A stretch of DNA of 64,000 nucleotides. Source: Pelistega ratti (GTDB lineage Bacteria; Pseudomonadota; Gammaproteobacteria; Burkholderiales; Burkholderiaceae_B). Position 1 is the first letter of the stretch. The number at the start of each line of letters is the position of its first letter. The stretch spans positions 124,001-188,000 of the forward strand of contig NZ_CP047165.1 in the NCBI RefSeq assembly GCF_009833965.1, given 5' to 3'. The translations under genes and the position numbers were made by a program. Positions 48,163-57,859 of this stretch are shown here, piece by piece. The notes beneath the pieces are model-generated. The model did not search any database and had not been told where the DNA came from. It saw only the letters and a program-made list of their open reading frames with translations.

Positions 48163-48565
48163 AAACTAGCTATGACAGCAAAATCACTACAAATAGTGTT
48201 GAGTCGCTCGAGTAGTTTCTCGTGATACTCGAAAAACTCGCTTTGTCAATCACTATTTCTCCGTGATTTTGTAATAATGGATGCATTGATAAGATAATAG
48301 CGAAACTTTCTAATGTATTAGCTGGGATTAATAAGTAGATTGATGCTCCAAACTAGCTATGACAGGTAAAATCACTACAAATAGTGTTGAGTCGCTCGAG
48401 CAGTTTCTCGTGGTACTCGAAAAACTCGCTTTGTCAATCACTATTTCTCCGTGATTTTGTAATAATGGATGCATTGATAAGATAATAGCGACACTTTCTA
48501 ATTCATCAGTTAGGATTAATAAGTAGATTATATGCTCCAAACTAGTTATTACAGGTAAAATCACT
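48163..48565. repeat. tandem hairpin repeats of about 188 bp
   Basis: Two nearly identical units (48163-48349 and 48350-48538; offsets 187 and 189) and a third cut off after about 27 bp. Inside each unit AAAATCAC...GTGATTTT and AATAGTGTTGA...TCAATCACTATT (one bulged base) can pair, giving a hairpin of about 90 nt (48180-48270 and 48368-48458). The centre (CTCGAG, TTTCTCG, ACTCGAAAAACTCG) can fold on itself. The few differences between copies are mostly outside or in the loop (for example GAGTAG/GAGCAG, CGTGATAC/CGTGGTAC). A 78-codon minus frame across it (48328-48564) follows from the repeat and is not credible. Confidence 0.9.
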
Positions 48566-48585
48566 TATTTATAAAGGTATATTTA

Positions 48586-49239
48586 TTAAATTTGTGGTTG
48601 TGCTGCTAATTTAGCAAGGCGATACAGTTTATCCCTTTTAAGTAATTCGGGGATAGTATAGTCGGGTAGTCCTAAGCGTAAGTGTTCTTCTCTACCGATT
48701 AAAAATAATTGTGTTAAAACCTGAGTATGTGTTTTCCATAAAGTAGACAAATATTCATCAGGTGTTTTTAGAGAAATTTCCTGTAAACGTAATTCTTTAC
48801 GATGAAAATCTTTAATATTCCATGTAAGTAATATACTTTCTTGTGGATTAAAACGGTGTATGCCCTCAAGGGCACAGTAAGCCACGTGTCTGTCTTTTTT
48901 ATCAATACGTTTAAATAAATTCTCGTAGATAGGGACTTCTCCCATATTAGAGAGGGGGTATTGTATTTGCATATTATCCCATTCTTTTTCAACAATATTA
49001 GGGGAAACTTTCCAGATTCTAGGGGCATTACGTAACCACTCAATTCCAATTTCTTGACTCCAAATAGGAAAGCATAAATGATATTTTCCTAAGCGTAACA
49101 GTAAATTCCGCGTAAATGAGTGCATGAGTACACAGGTATCAAGGGTAATAAGTGTATTAATAGCGTAAGAGGTTGAGGAAGATAACGGTTGCTCGTGGGA
49201 AGAATCGTTTATATCTAAAAGAATAGGTAATGTACGCAT
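48586..49239 (-). CDS. solitary PIN-domain (PIN_3-type) protein
   Basis: 217 residues. After a polar N-terminus of about 28 residues comes a PIN-like core: TLDTCVLMHSF with Asp34, FPIWSQEIGIEWLRNA with Glu63/Glu67, KKDRHVAYCAL with Asp116, and LLTWNIKDF with Asp144. All four acidic positions for metal binding are present, so it could cut RNA. The layout RDLLLRL-like NLLLRLG, LWS, DRHV and F-N-x-x-DF is that of the PIN_3 family (VapC-related). No antitoxin gene adjoins it; the hairpin repeats lie just past its stop. The last 70 residues (LRQEIS onward) are helical and unassigned. Confidence 0.75.
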   Translation of the reverse strand: MRTLPILLDINDSSHEQPLSSSTSYAINTLITLDTCVLMHSFTRNLLLRLGKYHLCFPIWSQEIGIEWLRNAPRIWKVSPNIVEKEWDNMQIQYPLSNMGEVPIYENLFKRIDKKDRHVAYCALEGIHRFNPQESILLTWNIKDFHRKELRLQEISLKTPDEYLSTLWKTHTQVLTQLFLIGREEHLRLGLPDYTIPELLKRDKLYRLAKLAAQPQI

Positions 49240-49291
49240 TGTAGGTATTGTATAGATAAATATCGTTAATGATACTCGTGTAAAAGAGATA

Positions 49292-49311
49292 GTCCCTTCC
49301 CTAAAAGGGAC
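49292..49311. other. short hairpin upstream of clpB promoter
   Basis: GTCCCTT, loop CCCTAA, AAGGGAC; 7-bp stem between the PIN gene start and the clpB promoter. Role unclear; could insulate the divergent units. Confidence 0.45.
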
Positions 49312-49357
49312 ATTGTAGCGTTTCTTCTTGAAAAAGAAGTTATTTTAGGAAAAAATA

Positions 49358-49385
49358 CTTGAAAATTTTCGTCCGTCCCCAATAT
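49358..49385 (+). promoter_or_regulatory. sigma-32 heat-shock promoter of clpB
   Basis: CTTGAAA (49358-49364), 12-bp spacer, CCCCAATAT (49377-49385): a near-consensus RpoH promoter placed about 50 bp before the clpB ATG. Confidence 0.85.
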
Positions 49386-49396
49386 ATGAACTAGTG

Positions 49397-49412
49397 GAGT
49401 ACCAAGGTACTC
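49397..49412 (+). promoter_or_regulatory. 5' UTR hairpin of clpB mRNA
   Basis: GAGTACC-AA-GGTACTC, a perfect 7-bp inverted repeat with only two bases between, right behind the expected transcription start and 21 bp before the ATG. The innermost pair would open to form a four-base loop. Confidence 0.6.
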
Positions 49413-49433
49413 AATAGTATAAAGGAATGGATT

Positions 49434-52007
49434 ATGAGAATTGATAAATTAACAACAAAATTTCAGCAGGCATTGGGAGACGCTCAAAGCTTAGCGGCTC
49501 GCAGTGATAATCAGTATATTGAACCAGCCCATGTATTAGCTGTTATGTTGGCTGATACGGATTCTGGTATTGGTAGTTTACTTGCCCGTGCGGGGGTACA
49601 AGTGGCTACCTTACAGAATAAGTTAAGAACAATGGTCAATAACTTCCCAAAAGTGGAAGGTGCTGATGATGTGCAAATTAGCCGAGCTTTAAACCAAGTG
49701 TTGCTAAAAACAGATAAAGAAGCCGCTAAACGTGGTGATAACTACATTGCAAGTGAGCTATTTTTATTAGCAATTGCTGATGATAAAGGTGAATTAGGTG
49801 ATGCTTTACGTGAGTCTGGTTTACAGAAGCAAGCATTAGAAAGAGCAATTGATGCCGTAAGAGCCGGTAGCTCTGTCATGGATCAAGAGGGTGAATCTAA
49901 TCGTGAAGCTTTAAAAAAATATACAACTGACTTAACTCAACGTGCAAGAGACGGCAAACTTGATCCTGTTATCGGTCGTGATGATGAAATTCGCCGTGCG
50001 ATTCAAATTTTACAACGCCGTAGTAAAAATAACCCTGTATTAATTGGTGAACCTGGTGTGGGTAAAACGGCAATTGTAGAAGGGTTAGCGCAACGTATCG
50101 TTAATGATGAAGTGCCTGAATCATTAAGGGGTAAACGCGTCTTATCACTTGATATGGCATCTTTATTAGCAGGTGCTAAATATCGTGGTGAGTTTGAAGA
50201 GCGTCTTAAAGCGGTACTTAAAGAATTAGCACAAGATGAAGGTAAGAATATTGTCTTTATTGATGAAATTCATACTATGGTTGGTGCAGGTAAAGCAGAA
50301 GGGGCGATAGATGCGGGTAATATGCTTAAGCCAGCACTGTCACGAGGTGAGTTGCATTGTATTGGTGCGACAACACTAGACGAATACCGTAAATATATTG
50401 AAAAAGATGCTGCTCTTGAACGTCGCTTCCAAAAAGTGTTGGTTGATGAGCCAGATGTAGAGGCAACTATTGCTATTTTACGTGGTTTAAAAGGTCGCTA
50501 TGAACTTCACCATGGGGTTGAAATTACCGACCCTGCTATTGTAGCCGCTGCAGAATTAAGTAATCGCTATATTACGGATCGTTTCTTACCCGATAAAGCA
50601 ATTGACCTTATTGATGAGGCAGCTGCACGTATTCGGATGGAGATTGACTCTAAACCAGAGGTAATGGATAAGCTCGATCGCCGTATTATTCAACTCAAAA
50701 TTGAACGTGAAGCCGTGCGTAAAGAAGATGATGATGCATCAAAACGCCGTTTGCAAATCATTGAAGAAGAGCTTGAAAAACTACAACGTGAGTATGATGA
50801 CTATGAGCAAGTATGGAAAGCAGAAAAAGCTTCTGTACAAGGTGCGCAATCTATTAAAGAAGAGATTGATCGTGTTCGTGCTGAAATGGCAGAGTATCAA
50901 CGTAAAGGTGATTTTGGTAAATTGTCTGAATTGCAATATGGAAAATTGCCTGAGCTAGAGGCTCGTTTGAAATCAGCCGAAAAATCTGAAACACAAAATA
51001 CCTTACTTCGTGTTGAGGTAGGAACAGAGGAAATTGCGGAAGTGGTTTCTCGTGCAACAGGTATTCCTGTGGCTAAAATGATGCAAGGTGAACGTGCTAA
51101 ATTATTAGCCATGGAAGATCAATTACACCAACGTGTTGTAGGGCAAGATGAAGCAGTACGTTTAGTCTCTGATGCGATTCGCCGTTCTCGTGCAGGTTTA
51201 TCTGATCCAAGTAAACCTTATGGTTCTTTCTTATTCTTAGGCCCTACTGGGGTGGGTAAAACAGAATTAACCAAGGCATTAGCAAACTTCTTATTTGATT
51301 CTGATGAGCATTTAATCAGAATTGATATGAGTGAGTTTATGGAAAAACATTCTGTTGCTCGTCTTATCGGAGCGCCTCCGGGGTATGTAGGATATGAAGA
51401 GGGCGGTTACTTAACAGAAGCTGTTCGCCGCAAACCTTATAGTGTGATTCTTTTAGATGAGATAGAGAAAGCTCACCCTGATGTCTTTAATATCTTATTG
51501 CAAGTATTAGATGATGGACGATTGACTGATGGTCAAGGTAGAACAGTAGATTTCCGTAATACGGTAATTGTAATGACTTCAAATATTGGTTCTCAACAGA
51601 TTCAATCGCTTAGTGGTGAACCCTATGAAACGATTAAAGCGGTGGTATGGGATGAGCTTAAACATTCTTTCCGACCAGAGTTTTTGAATCGTATTGATGA
51701 GGTTGTTGTCTTCCATGGCTTAGATAATAAGCATATTGCCAATATTGCACGTATCCAGTTAAGCCGTTTGGAAAAACGACTTGTTGATAGAGAAATGAAA
51801 CTTGAAGTGAGTGAAGCAGCCCTAGAGAAAATTGCTGAAAATGGATTTGACCCTGTCTTTGGTGCTCGTCCACTTAAACGAGCTATCCAACAGCTGATTG
51901 AAAACCCACTTTCTAAACATATTCTTGAAGGGGAATTTGGAACAAATGATACGATTTATGTCGATGTAGAGGGTGATACTTTTACATTTACAAAAAAGAG
52001 TGATTAA
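49434..52007 (+). CDS. clpB: ATP-dependent chaperone ClpB
   Basis: Hexameric disaggregase acting with DnaK, 857 residues. The N-domain (1-145) has two Clp repeats. NBD1 has Walker [10 protein letters not shown] (about 205) and Walker [10 protein letters not shown]. The long coiled-coil middle domain (about 405-525) is charged ([18 protein letters not shown], [15 protein letters not shown]). NBD2 has GPTGVGKTE (about 605) and the GYVGYEEGG pore loop; the C-terminal domain is complete. It has a sigma-32 promoter. A terminator follows at 52050-52082. Confidence 0.98.
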   Translation: MRIDKLTTKFQQALGDAQSLAARSDNQYIEPAHVLAVMLADTDSGIGSLLARAGVQVATLQNKLRTMVNNFPKVEGADDVQISRALNQVLLKTDKEAAKRGDNYIASELFLLAIADDKGELGDALRESGLQKQALERAIDAVRAGSSVMDQEGESNREALKKYTTDLTQRARDGKLDPVIGRDDEIRRAIQILQRRSKNNPVLIGEPGVGKTAIVEGLAQRIVNDEVPESLRGKRVLSLDMASLLAGAKYRGEFEERLKAVLKELAQDEGKNIVFIDEIHTMVGAGKAEGAIDAGNMLKPALSRGELHCIGATTLDEYRKYIEKDAALERRFQKVLVDEPDVEATIAILRGLKGRYELHHGVEITDPAIVAAAELSNRYITDRFLPDKAIDLIDEAAARIRMEIDSKPEVMDKLDRRIIQLKIEREAVRKEDDDASKRRLQIIEEELEKLQREYDDYEQVWKAEKASVQGAQSIKEEIDRVRAEMAEYQRKGDFGKLSELQYGKLPELEARLKSAEKSETQNTLLRVEVGTEEIAEVVSRATGIPVAKMMQGERAKLLAMEDQLHQRVVGQDEAVRLVSDAIRRSRAGLSDPSKPYGSFLFLGPTGVGKTELTKALANFLFDSDEHLIRIDMSEFMEKHSVARLIGAPPGYVGYEEGGYLTEAVRRKPYSVILLDEIEKAHPDVFNILLQVLDDGRLTDGQGRTVDFRNTVIVMTSNIGSQQIQSLSGEPYETIKAVVWDELKHSFRPEFLNRIDEVVVFHGLDNKHIANIARIQLSRLEKRLVDREMKLEVSEAALEKIAENGFDPVFGARPLKRAIQQLIENPLSKHILEGEFGTNDTIYVDVEGDTFTFTKKSD

Positions 52008-52049
52008 TTGTTCTACAACTAACCAATAAAGGATAGTGAGAAAACTATG

Positions 52050-52087
52050 ATACCCTCCGTAGAGAAATACTATGGAGGGTATTTTTT
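52050..52087 (+). terminator. terminator of clpB
   Basis: ATACCCTCCGTAG pairs with CTATGGAGGGTAT (one mismatch/wobble) and is followed by TTTTT. Confidence 0.88.
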
Positions 52088-52171
52088 AGAGCGGTAGAAT
52101 TTTAAAAATTAATAGGTATATTCTCTTAAAGAGAGAATCAATTTCTAAAACGATTAATAGTTAAAAACAAG

Positions 52172-52414
52172 TTATTGAGATAATTTTTTTTCAAGCTCTG
52201 CAACCGTAGTTTCTAGTTTTTCTACACGTTCGCGTAAAGCATCAACAAGCGCACGTTGAATATCAAATTCTTCACGGGTTACTAAGTCCATTTTGGCAAA
52301 ACCCTGTGCCATAAAGGCTTTAACATTTTTTTCGATATCCGCTGCAGGGCTTTTGGCAATTAATTCTTGTACATTTTTTTGAAAATCTTCAAATAATTCA
52401 TTGGGTTTAATCAT
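52172..52414 (-). CDS. ubiK: ubiquinone biosynthesis accessory factor UbiK (YqiC)
   Basis: 80 residues: amphipathic N-terminus (PNELFEDFQKNVQELIAKSP) and a C-terminal coiled coil (REEFDIQRALVDALRERVEK, LETTVAELEKKL) that forms trimers. YqiC/UbiK helps UbiJ and the ubiquinone-making complex under aerobic conditions. The motif MDLVTREEFDIQ is the family's core. It stands alone and runs opposite to clpB. Confidence 0.92.
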   Translation of the reverse strand: MIKPNELFEDFQKNVQELIAKSPAADIEKNVKAFMAQGFAKMDLVTREEFDIQRALVDALRERVEKLETTVAELEKKLSQ

Positions 52415-52759
52415 GATGAACCTCAGGAATGATAAAACAGATATAAGCGAACATTTTACCTTAGAATAGGTAGAGAAAATTCTAATTTGTATCTTTATCG
52501 GGTAAATCGTTATATTGGGAGAGGGTAATATTCTTTTTGGGTAATAGCTAGCATGAATCAGGGATTATCTTAGAAGTGTTGGAAAAATAGATTTATAAAA
52601 AGTGGGATAGTGTGAAATAGATGGTTTTTATTACTGACTAATAAAGATATATCCTATAAAAAAGTGGATATAAAATAACTTTATATCCACCCTGTATGAT
52701 ATTGAATACTACGCTAAGATAGATTAATCAGATCTTAATCAGATTATCTTTCTTTATGA
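52415..52759. other. gap between ubiK start and YebE-like gene end
   Basis: About 345 bp. Besides the terminator at 52664-52690, nothing recognisable. Confidence 0.4.
52664..52690 (-). terminator. terminator of YebE-like gene
   Basis: GTGGATATAAA, loop, TTTATATCCAC: perfect 11-bp stem followed on the minus strand by TTTTTTATAGG. Confidence 0.85.
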
Positions 52760-53512
52760 TTAGGCAGCATTATTAAGTGCTTCTTTGACTTGTTGTTCAA
52801 TTGCTACTTTTAAATCATCAGCAATATTGAGTTGTTTGGCAAGCTCATCTAAATAAGCTTTTTCCATAAAGTTTTGATCATTACAAATGGATAAACTCAT
52901 GGCATAAATCTGTGCAGCTAATTCTGGTTTTTGGTTGGCAAAGCTAGCCACATAAGCTGGATCAACAGGGCGAGCAACTTCAGCTTGGAACCATACTTTA
53001 TCTTGAGGAGATTGTATTTGTGATAACTGTTGATCTAATTGTGCTTTTTCTTCTTCTTGGATATGACCATCTGCTTTAGCCGCATTAATCATAGCGACAA
53101 GTAATGCTTTACTGGTTTGTTCAAGTTCACTAGGTGTATAGCTAAGAGCAGGAGGTTCTGATGCAGTAGGGGCTACAGTACCATTTTGTTGTGCTTGCCA
53201 ACGTTGATAAGCCTGATAAGCAATTGTACCTAAACCAGCTAAACCACCTAATTTAATTAAGCTACTATCCGCTTTAGAACCTAATAATACGGCTAATGCA
53301 CTTAAAGCAAGCCCTTTTTTATCACCACTACCAAGTACGGATTTTTCACCCATTGTGGCTTCTTTAATCTGATTAAAAATATCTAAACCCTTTGTTTGTA
53401 GTTGATTGATAGAGTTAGTTTGCGTAGCATTTTTAGCTTGTTGTGAGAAATCCCCCACAATACTACCTAGATTTTTACCTAATAATTGTTCCAATATATT
53501 AAATGCACTCAT
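52760..53512 (-). CDS. YebE/DUF533 family protein
   Basis: 250 residues starting MSAFNILEQLLGKNLGSIVG at ATG 53512, behind AAAGGA; an ATG-like start at 53560 would add 16 non-family residues. Residues 70-110 hold hydrophobic, Gly/Ala-rich sequence (KGLALSALAVLLGSK, LIKLGGLAGLGTIAYQAY) and a linker of Gln/Pro. The C-terminal half (130-245) is a TerB-like helical domain (LLVAMINAAKADGHIQEEEK). Relatives are inner-membrane proteins of unknown role, often induced by envelope stress. Confidence 0.85.
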   Translation of the reverse strand: MSAFNILEQLLGKNLGSIVGDFSQQAKNATQTNSINQLQTKGLDIFNQIKEATMGEKSVLGSGDKKGLALSALAVLLGSKADSSLIKLGGLAGLGTIAYQAYQRWQAQQNGTVAPTASEPPALSYTPSELEQTSKALLVAMINAAKADGHIQEEEKAQLDQQLSQIQSPQDKVWFQAEVARPVDPAYVASFANQKPELAAQIYAMSLSICNDQNFMEKAYLDELAKQLNIADDLKVAIEQQVKEALNNAA

Positions 53513-53980
53513 TGTTTTTCCTTTGTTGGATAGATAATGCGTTAAAAAATAATTTCTCAATAGGGTAGATTATCAATATAACAGATTAGGGAATACCTAC
53601 TGAAAATGGTATAGGTATTTTAAAAGAGAATTTTAAAAAATCAATGTTTTTGCATAAAAAAGTATAAGAGAGAAATAGATTGTAATGAGCATAGGGTTTA
53701 AAAGCACTGTCATAGACTATAACCCTCCTTAAAGGGGTGTTAGTGTTTTTCGATAAGATAGTAGATTAAATAAAACACGCTTACTTGGGCTATATATCTC
53801 TATATTGTAGTAAAAGGGGTTGAGCATGATAGAGGATAAAGTAAATTTTTGACTAGAGTAGTAGCCTATGGGTTTAAAAGCTTTTTATCAATAATATTAA
53901 TGATGCTATTTAATTTTTACCATTAGCATAAAACATTAATAACGATTACAATAAGGCAATTCAATTATAGGGTATTTATA
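53513..53980. other. AT-rich divergent gap YebE-like / yaaA
   Basis: About 470 bp, no supportable gene. Short palindromic pieces occur near 53722-53742 (CCCTCCTTAAAGGGG region). Promoters for both neighbours must lie here; I see no defined OxyR site. Confidence 0.4.
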
Positions 53981-54757
53981 ATGTTATTTCTTTTGTCTCC
54001 TGCTAAAAAATTAGACTATGATAAGCCTCTTCAGGTGGAAAAATATACACAACCTTTATTTGTTGATCAAGCTCAACAACTCATCACTATTCTAAAAACA
54101 AAATCTGTTCAAGATATTGAAGACTTAATGCGTTTAAGTCCATCACTTGCTGAATTAAATGTAATGCGTTATGCGGAGTGGGTACCTCATTTTAGTTTAG
54201 ATAATGCCCGTCAAGCGTTGTTAGCATTTAATGGTGATGTATATGATAAGCTAGATGCACATAGTTTAAATACAAAACAATTAGATTGGGCGCAAGAGCA
54301 TATCGTTATTTTAAGTGGATTATATGGTGCTTTACGTCCGCTAGATTTAATGCAAGCATATCGTTTAGAAATGGGGACAAAATTAGAAAATCCACAAGGT
54401 AAAAACCTATATGATTTTTGGGGAACAACTATTGCCAATTATTTGAATGGGCGTTTAGAGAAGGATAAGCAAGCAATAATTATTAATCTTGCTTCGGAAG
54501 AATATTTTAAATCAGTGGATTTAAATGCCTTAAAAGCAAGTGTGGTGCAATGTGTTTTTCAAGATTATAAAAATGGTACTTATAAAATTATTAGTTTTAA
54601 TGCGAAAAGGGCACGAGGTATGATGGCACGTTTTGCCATTGAACATCAGGCGAAAACTCCAGAAGATTTACTAGCCTTTAATGTCGAGGGGTATGCTTAT
54701 GATGCTGCTGTCTCTACTGAAAATAAGTTTGTCTTTAGGCGTAAATTAGATGATTGA
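53981..54757 (+). CDS. yaaA: peroxide stress protein YaaA
   Basis: 258 residues; DUF328 family. In E. coli it limits iron-driven DNA damage under hydrogen peroxide. Signatures: LLSPAKKLDYD at residues 4-14, the block AFNGDVYDKLDAHSL, ILSGLYGALRPLDLMQAYRL, and ASEEYFKSVDL. Complete. rluE follows after 17 bp in the same direction. Confidence 0.95.
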   Translation: MLFLLSPAKKLDYDKPLQVEKYTQPLFVDQAQQLITILKTKSVQDIEDLMRLSPSLAELNVMRYAEWVPHFSLDNARQALLAFNGDVYDKLDAHSLNTKQLDWAQEHIVILSGLYGALRPLDLMQAYRLEMGTKLENPQGKNLYDFWGTTIANYLNGRLEKDKQAIIINLASEEYFKSVDLNALKASVVQCVFQDYKNGTYKIISFNAKRARGMMARFAIEHQAKTPEDLLAFNVEGYAYDAAVSTENKFVFRRKLDD

Positions 54758-54774
54758 TATAAAGGAATGGGGTA

Positions 54775-55443
54775 ATGTCATATATACAGCGAGCAAATAA
54801 TACTGATAAATACTCACGAATGGGTAAACCTCCCACGATACCCCTTTCATTTGAACAGACAAAAATAATTCTTTTAAATAAACCTTTTAATGTTTTAACA
54901 CAATTTAGTGATGAAATAGGAAGATTAACATTAAAGGATTTTGTTCCTATCCCTCATGTTTATCCAGTGGGGCGATTAGATAGAGATAGTGAGGGTTTGG
55001 TTTTACTAACAAATAATGGCATTATTCAGCACCGTTTAGCTGAACCTAAATATAAAACACCGAAAACATATTGGGTACAAGTGGAGGGAAGTCCTAAAGA
55101 AGAAGATCTTATGCCGTTAAGAGAAGGGGTTAATCTTAAAGATGGTTTAACCCTGCCTGCAAAAGTAGCTTGTATAGACGAACCACCATCGCTATGGAAA
55201 CGAGAACCACCTATTAGAGAGCGTAAAAATATTCCTACTACTTGGCTTGAAATACGTATAACAGAGGGTAAAAATCGTCAGGTTCGCCGAATGACAGCAC
55301 ATATTGGTTTTCCAACACTACGTTTAATTCGTTGCCAATTGTCTCTTTTTACGCTTGCAACATTACCAGTGGGACATTATAGAGAGGTAAGTGATAGAGA
55401 GAAAGTTCAACTCTATCAGCAATTGGGAATGAGCTTACGCTAA
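54775..55443 (+). CDS. rluE: 23S rRNA pseudouridine synthase RluE-type
   Basis: Converts U2457 of 23S rRNA in E. coli. 222 residues; the catalytic Asp is in [18 protein letters not shown], with the basic loop [17 protein letters not shown] and [10 protein letters not shown] near the end. The N-terminus is short and lacks an S4 domain, which fits RluE rather than RluB/RsuA. Its 3' end overlaps the convergent yccS-like gene by 9 bp. Confidence 0.9.
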   Translation: MSYIQRANNTDKYSRMGKPPTIPLSFEQTKIILLNKPFNVLTQFSDEIGRLTLKDFVPIPHVYPVGRLDRDSEGLVLLTNNGIIQHRLAEPKYKTPKTYWVQVEGSPKEEDLMPLREGVNLKDGLTLPAKVACIDEPPSLWKREPPIRERKNIPTTWLEIRITEGKNRQVRRMTAHIGFPTLRLIRCQLSLFTLATLPVGHYREVSDREKVQLYQQLGMSLR

Positions 55444-57639
55444 TCCCATTTGATAGGCTTCTTGTCGAATAGTTTGTGCGGCCTTTTGCATCTGCTTAAC
55501 AGGTAACATAAAGGGTTGATTTTCAGGAGTATTTTCAAGATAGTCTGGTGTGGCAATATCAATAGCATATGGAGCGCTTAATAAGGTCTCAATATAGATA
55601 AATTGTTGTTGTAGGGGAGGATTATTTTTATCTAAAGCGAGTAAGAGAGGGCCAAGAGAGTTAATCTGACTTGACATGGTATTAAGAGACATAATGAGAT
55701 TATTCAAGCTAGCAATATTGATATGATGTGATTTAGGCTCATTGAGCATTCGGGCATAGCTGTCGGCAAATTCAGCATAAGTATTATGAATATCCTGACG
55801 AGCGATTTGTAATTCTATATAAAGGGGATGATGAGCGAAGTTACTGGCTTCAAATTGTTCTCCCCCTAAACCTTCATTAACAACGGCAGTCGTAAAAGAT
55901 AATTCTTTACGTAGATAATTTCTACTGGATTCAATGGTGCGGAGAGCCAGTCGTTTGATTTGATTTTCTTCCCACCACGGAAAAGCAAAACTGCACGCAT
56001 AAGAAATAAAGCATGCAATAATCGTATCTAAGGCGCGCTCACCAATAACGGTAGAGATATTGGGACTAAGAAAATAAAAACCTGTGAGTACATAGAGGGT
56101 AATAAACATAGACCCCATACGGAAATGATTAACAACTAAGGCTTGCCCCAAAATCATAAAGAGGATAATACTAGGAATAAGTACATAGGGGGAGGTTGTC
56201 ATACTAAGCAGTAGTAATGTTAATAAACAACCAATAACAGTACCTTGTAAGCGCATCACCATGCGTTGTCGAGTAAGTGCAAAACCCGGACGCATAATCA
56301 GTAAGATGGTGATAGTAATCCAATAGCTATGCTCACTCAGTTGTTCAATGTGTGCATTATCATGATAGAAAAATATAATAATAGCGGTGATTACCTGTAC
56401 AATCAGAATGGCTAAGGTTACACGTAAGGCATATCGAAAGATAGCGGATCCCATATGCATATTATCTAAAATGGGTTGTAACCGTAGATATTGGTGCGTT
56501 CTAAATTGGAGTAAGGATTGATCTCGGCGCATGGTATCAATCGGTTTAATATCGCCACCACGAAGTGTATCTGCAATAATATCAACATAGCGAGTAGCGT
56601 TCCGTAAACGGCGTAAGATTTGAATTAATAAGGCGTAGATTTCAGGCTCTTCTTTTGCCATACCTGCCATTTTATAACGCTCTATTTCATACTCAATTGC
56701 TCGTAATTCTGCTTTTACACTATTACGATATTGCATATCTGTATTACTTGCCATTTTAATGGCACAGCGTTGTAAGGTACGGCTTAGTTTCAGTAGCGTA
56801 TCTCGCATAAATAACATAATATCGTCATTTTTAAAACGTTGCCGTAAGAGTTCATAGTCTGTTTGTGTCGCAACCATCGTATCCAAAAGGGCAGTCATTT
56901 CAACAAACACATTCCATAAGAGAATACGCTGCTGCTGATTTTTTTTCTTGTCATCAGGAAGATTTCGTAGGACATTATCTCGTGCTGCTTGATGACTATC
57001 GGTCATCGCAATCATTTGAGGGAGCAGTTGGCGAAAGCAAGTATCTAAATCATTGCTGACTTCATAGAAATTGGCACGAGCTTTCATATAATCAGCCGTG
57101 GCATATACGGCACTGGCTAAGGTAAGACGCTCTTCATATAGTCTGAAAAGATGGCTAATGCTGATACTATAGAGGAAATAATAGATGCTACCTGATAAGG
57201 TAATAAGGCTATAGTAAAAAATCTCATGTGTTTCCACCTTGAGATTGAGAGAGAGTAGCATCATTAAAAGGCAGCAAAAACCAACCAATCCCCCTCGTTT
57301 ACCAAAAACAGCTAGCATTGAAAACATAAAGACTTGGCAAGAGATGACTATCCAAAGTAATAAAGGGTAGTGATTTGCCCAAGCCGTCAGAAAAGCGCAG
57401 AGATTGCCAGCAATTAAGCCAAAGAGTAATTCTTTAATACGGGTACGTTTAGTACCGCCCGGCTGGTCTATGAGGGCTAAAGAAAGTGCCCCTGCACTAA
57501 AAGCAAAACCAAAACGATAAAGATCAAATAAAGCGATCAAGATAATAATTGGTAGGATAACCCCTAAACCCTGACGGATAGCAAAGAATAAATGAGGGCC
57601 AGAAATAAGGCGGATAAAATGTTCTGAAGGATTATGCAT
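55435..57639 (-). CDS. YccS/YhfK-like FUSC family membrane protein
   Basis: 734 residues. Two blocks of about six membrane segments (about 20-165 and 400-530) flank long cytosolic helical regions, the usual FUSC layout related to aromatic-acid exporters AaeB. The N-terminal PTSDQ-like region reads [17 protein letters not shown]. The PxxR-type entry to the second block is [20 protein letters not shown], the FUSC signature. The transported compound is unknown. It is convergent with rluE, and its stop lies inside the rluE coding end. Confidence 0.88.
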   Translation of the reverse strand: MHNPSEHFIRLISGPHLFFAIRQGLGVILPIIILIALFDLYRFGFAFSAGALSLALIDQPGGTKRTRIKELLFGLIAGNLCAFLTAWANHYPLLLWIVISCQVFMFSMLAVFGKRGGLVGFCCLLMMLLSLNLKVETHEIFYYSLITLSGSIYYFLYSISISHLFRLYEERLTLASAVYATADYMKARANFYEVSNDLDTCFRQLLPQMIAMTDSHQAARDNVLRNLPDDKKKNQQQRILLWNVFVEMTALLDTMVATQTDYELLRQRFKNDDIMLFMRDTLLKLSRTLQRCAIKMASNTDMQYRNSVKAELRAIEYEIERYKMAGMAKEEPEIYALLIQILRRLRNATRYVDIIADTLRGGDIKPIDTMRRDQSLLQFRTHQYLRLQPILDNMHMGSAIFRYALRVTLAILIVQVITAIIIFFYHDNAHIEQLSEHSYWITITILLIMRPGFALTRQRMVMRLQGTVIGCLLTLLLLSMTTSPYVLIPSIILFMILGQALVVNHFRMGSMFITLYVLTGFYFLSPNISTVIGERALDTIIACFISYACSFAFPWWEENQIKRLALRTIESSRNYLRKELSFTTAVVNEGLGGEQFEASNFAHHPLYIELQIARQDIHNTYAEFADSYARMLNEPKSHHINIASLNNLIMSLNTMSSQINSLGPLLLALDKNNPPLQQQFIYIETLLSAPYAIDIATPDYLENTPENQPFMLPVKQMQKAAQTIRQEAYQMGLA

Positions 57640-57823
57640 ATCAATAAAAAGAATGCTTATGTGATGATCAATAGGAAAATAATGAATAAAAAGAAATTAT
57701 ATTCATATAACAATAAGTTATTAAATAAACTAAATAACCCCGTAAAATGGTGATTTTAACATGCTAATTAGTTAATTGTATGACGAGACTTGTCGCTTTT
57801 TTCCTAAAAAATGAAAATCTTAT
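57640..57823. other. AT-rich stretch upstream of ilv promoter
   Basis: About 185 bp with runs of A and T. No gene is supported. It separates the divergent yccS-like gene and ilv promoter. Confidence 0.4.
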
Positions 57824-57852
57824 TTGCAATTATTTTAGGTATGAGGTAAAGT
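57824..57852 (+). promoter_or_regulatory. promoter of ilvBHC
   Basis: TTGCAA (57824-57829), 17 bp, TAAAGT (57847-57852). A start near 57860 gives a leader of about 305 nt. Confidence 0.55.
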
Positions 57853-57859
57853 AAATTTC

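Noticed and set aside
48328..48564. 78-codon minus-strand frame across the tandem repeats
   Set aside because: It exists only because the repeat is open in that frame; its sequence repeats itself with the DNA, and it has no family signature or ribosome site.
48163..48565. CRISPR-like array
   Set aside because: Units are about 188 bp, contiguous, with no spacers of uniform length and no cas gene nearby.
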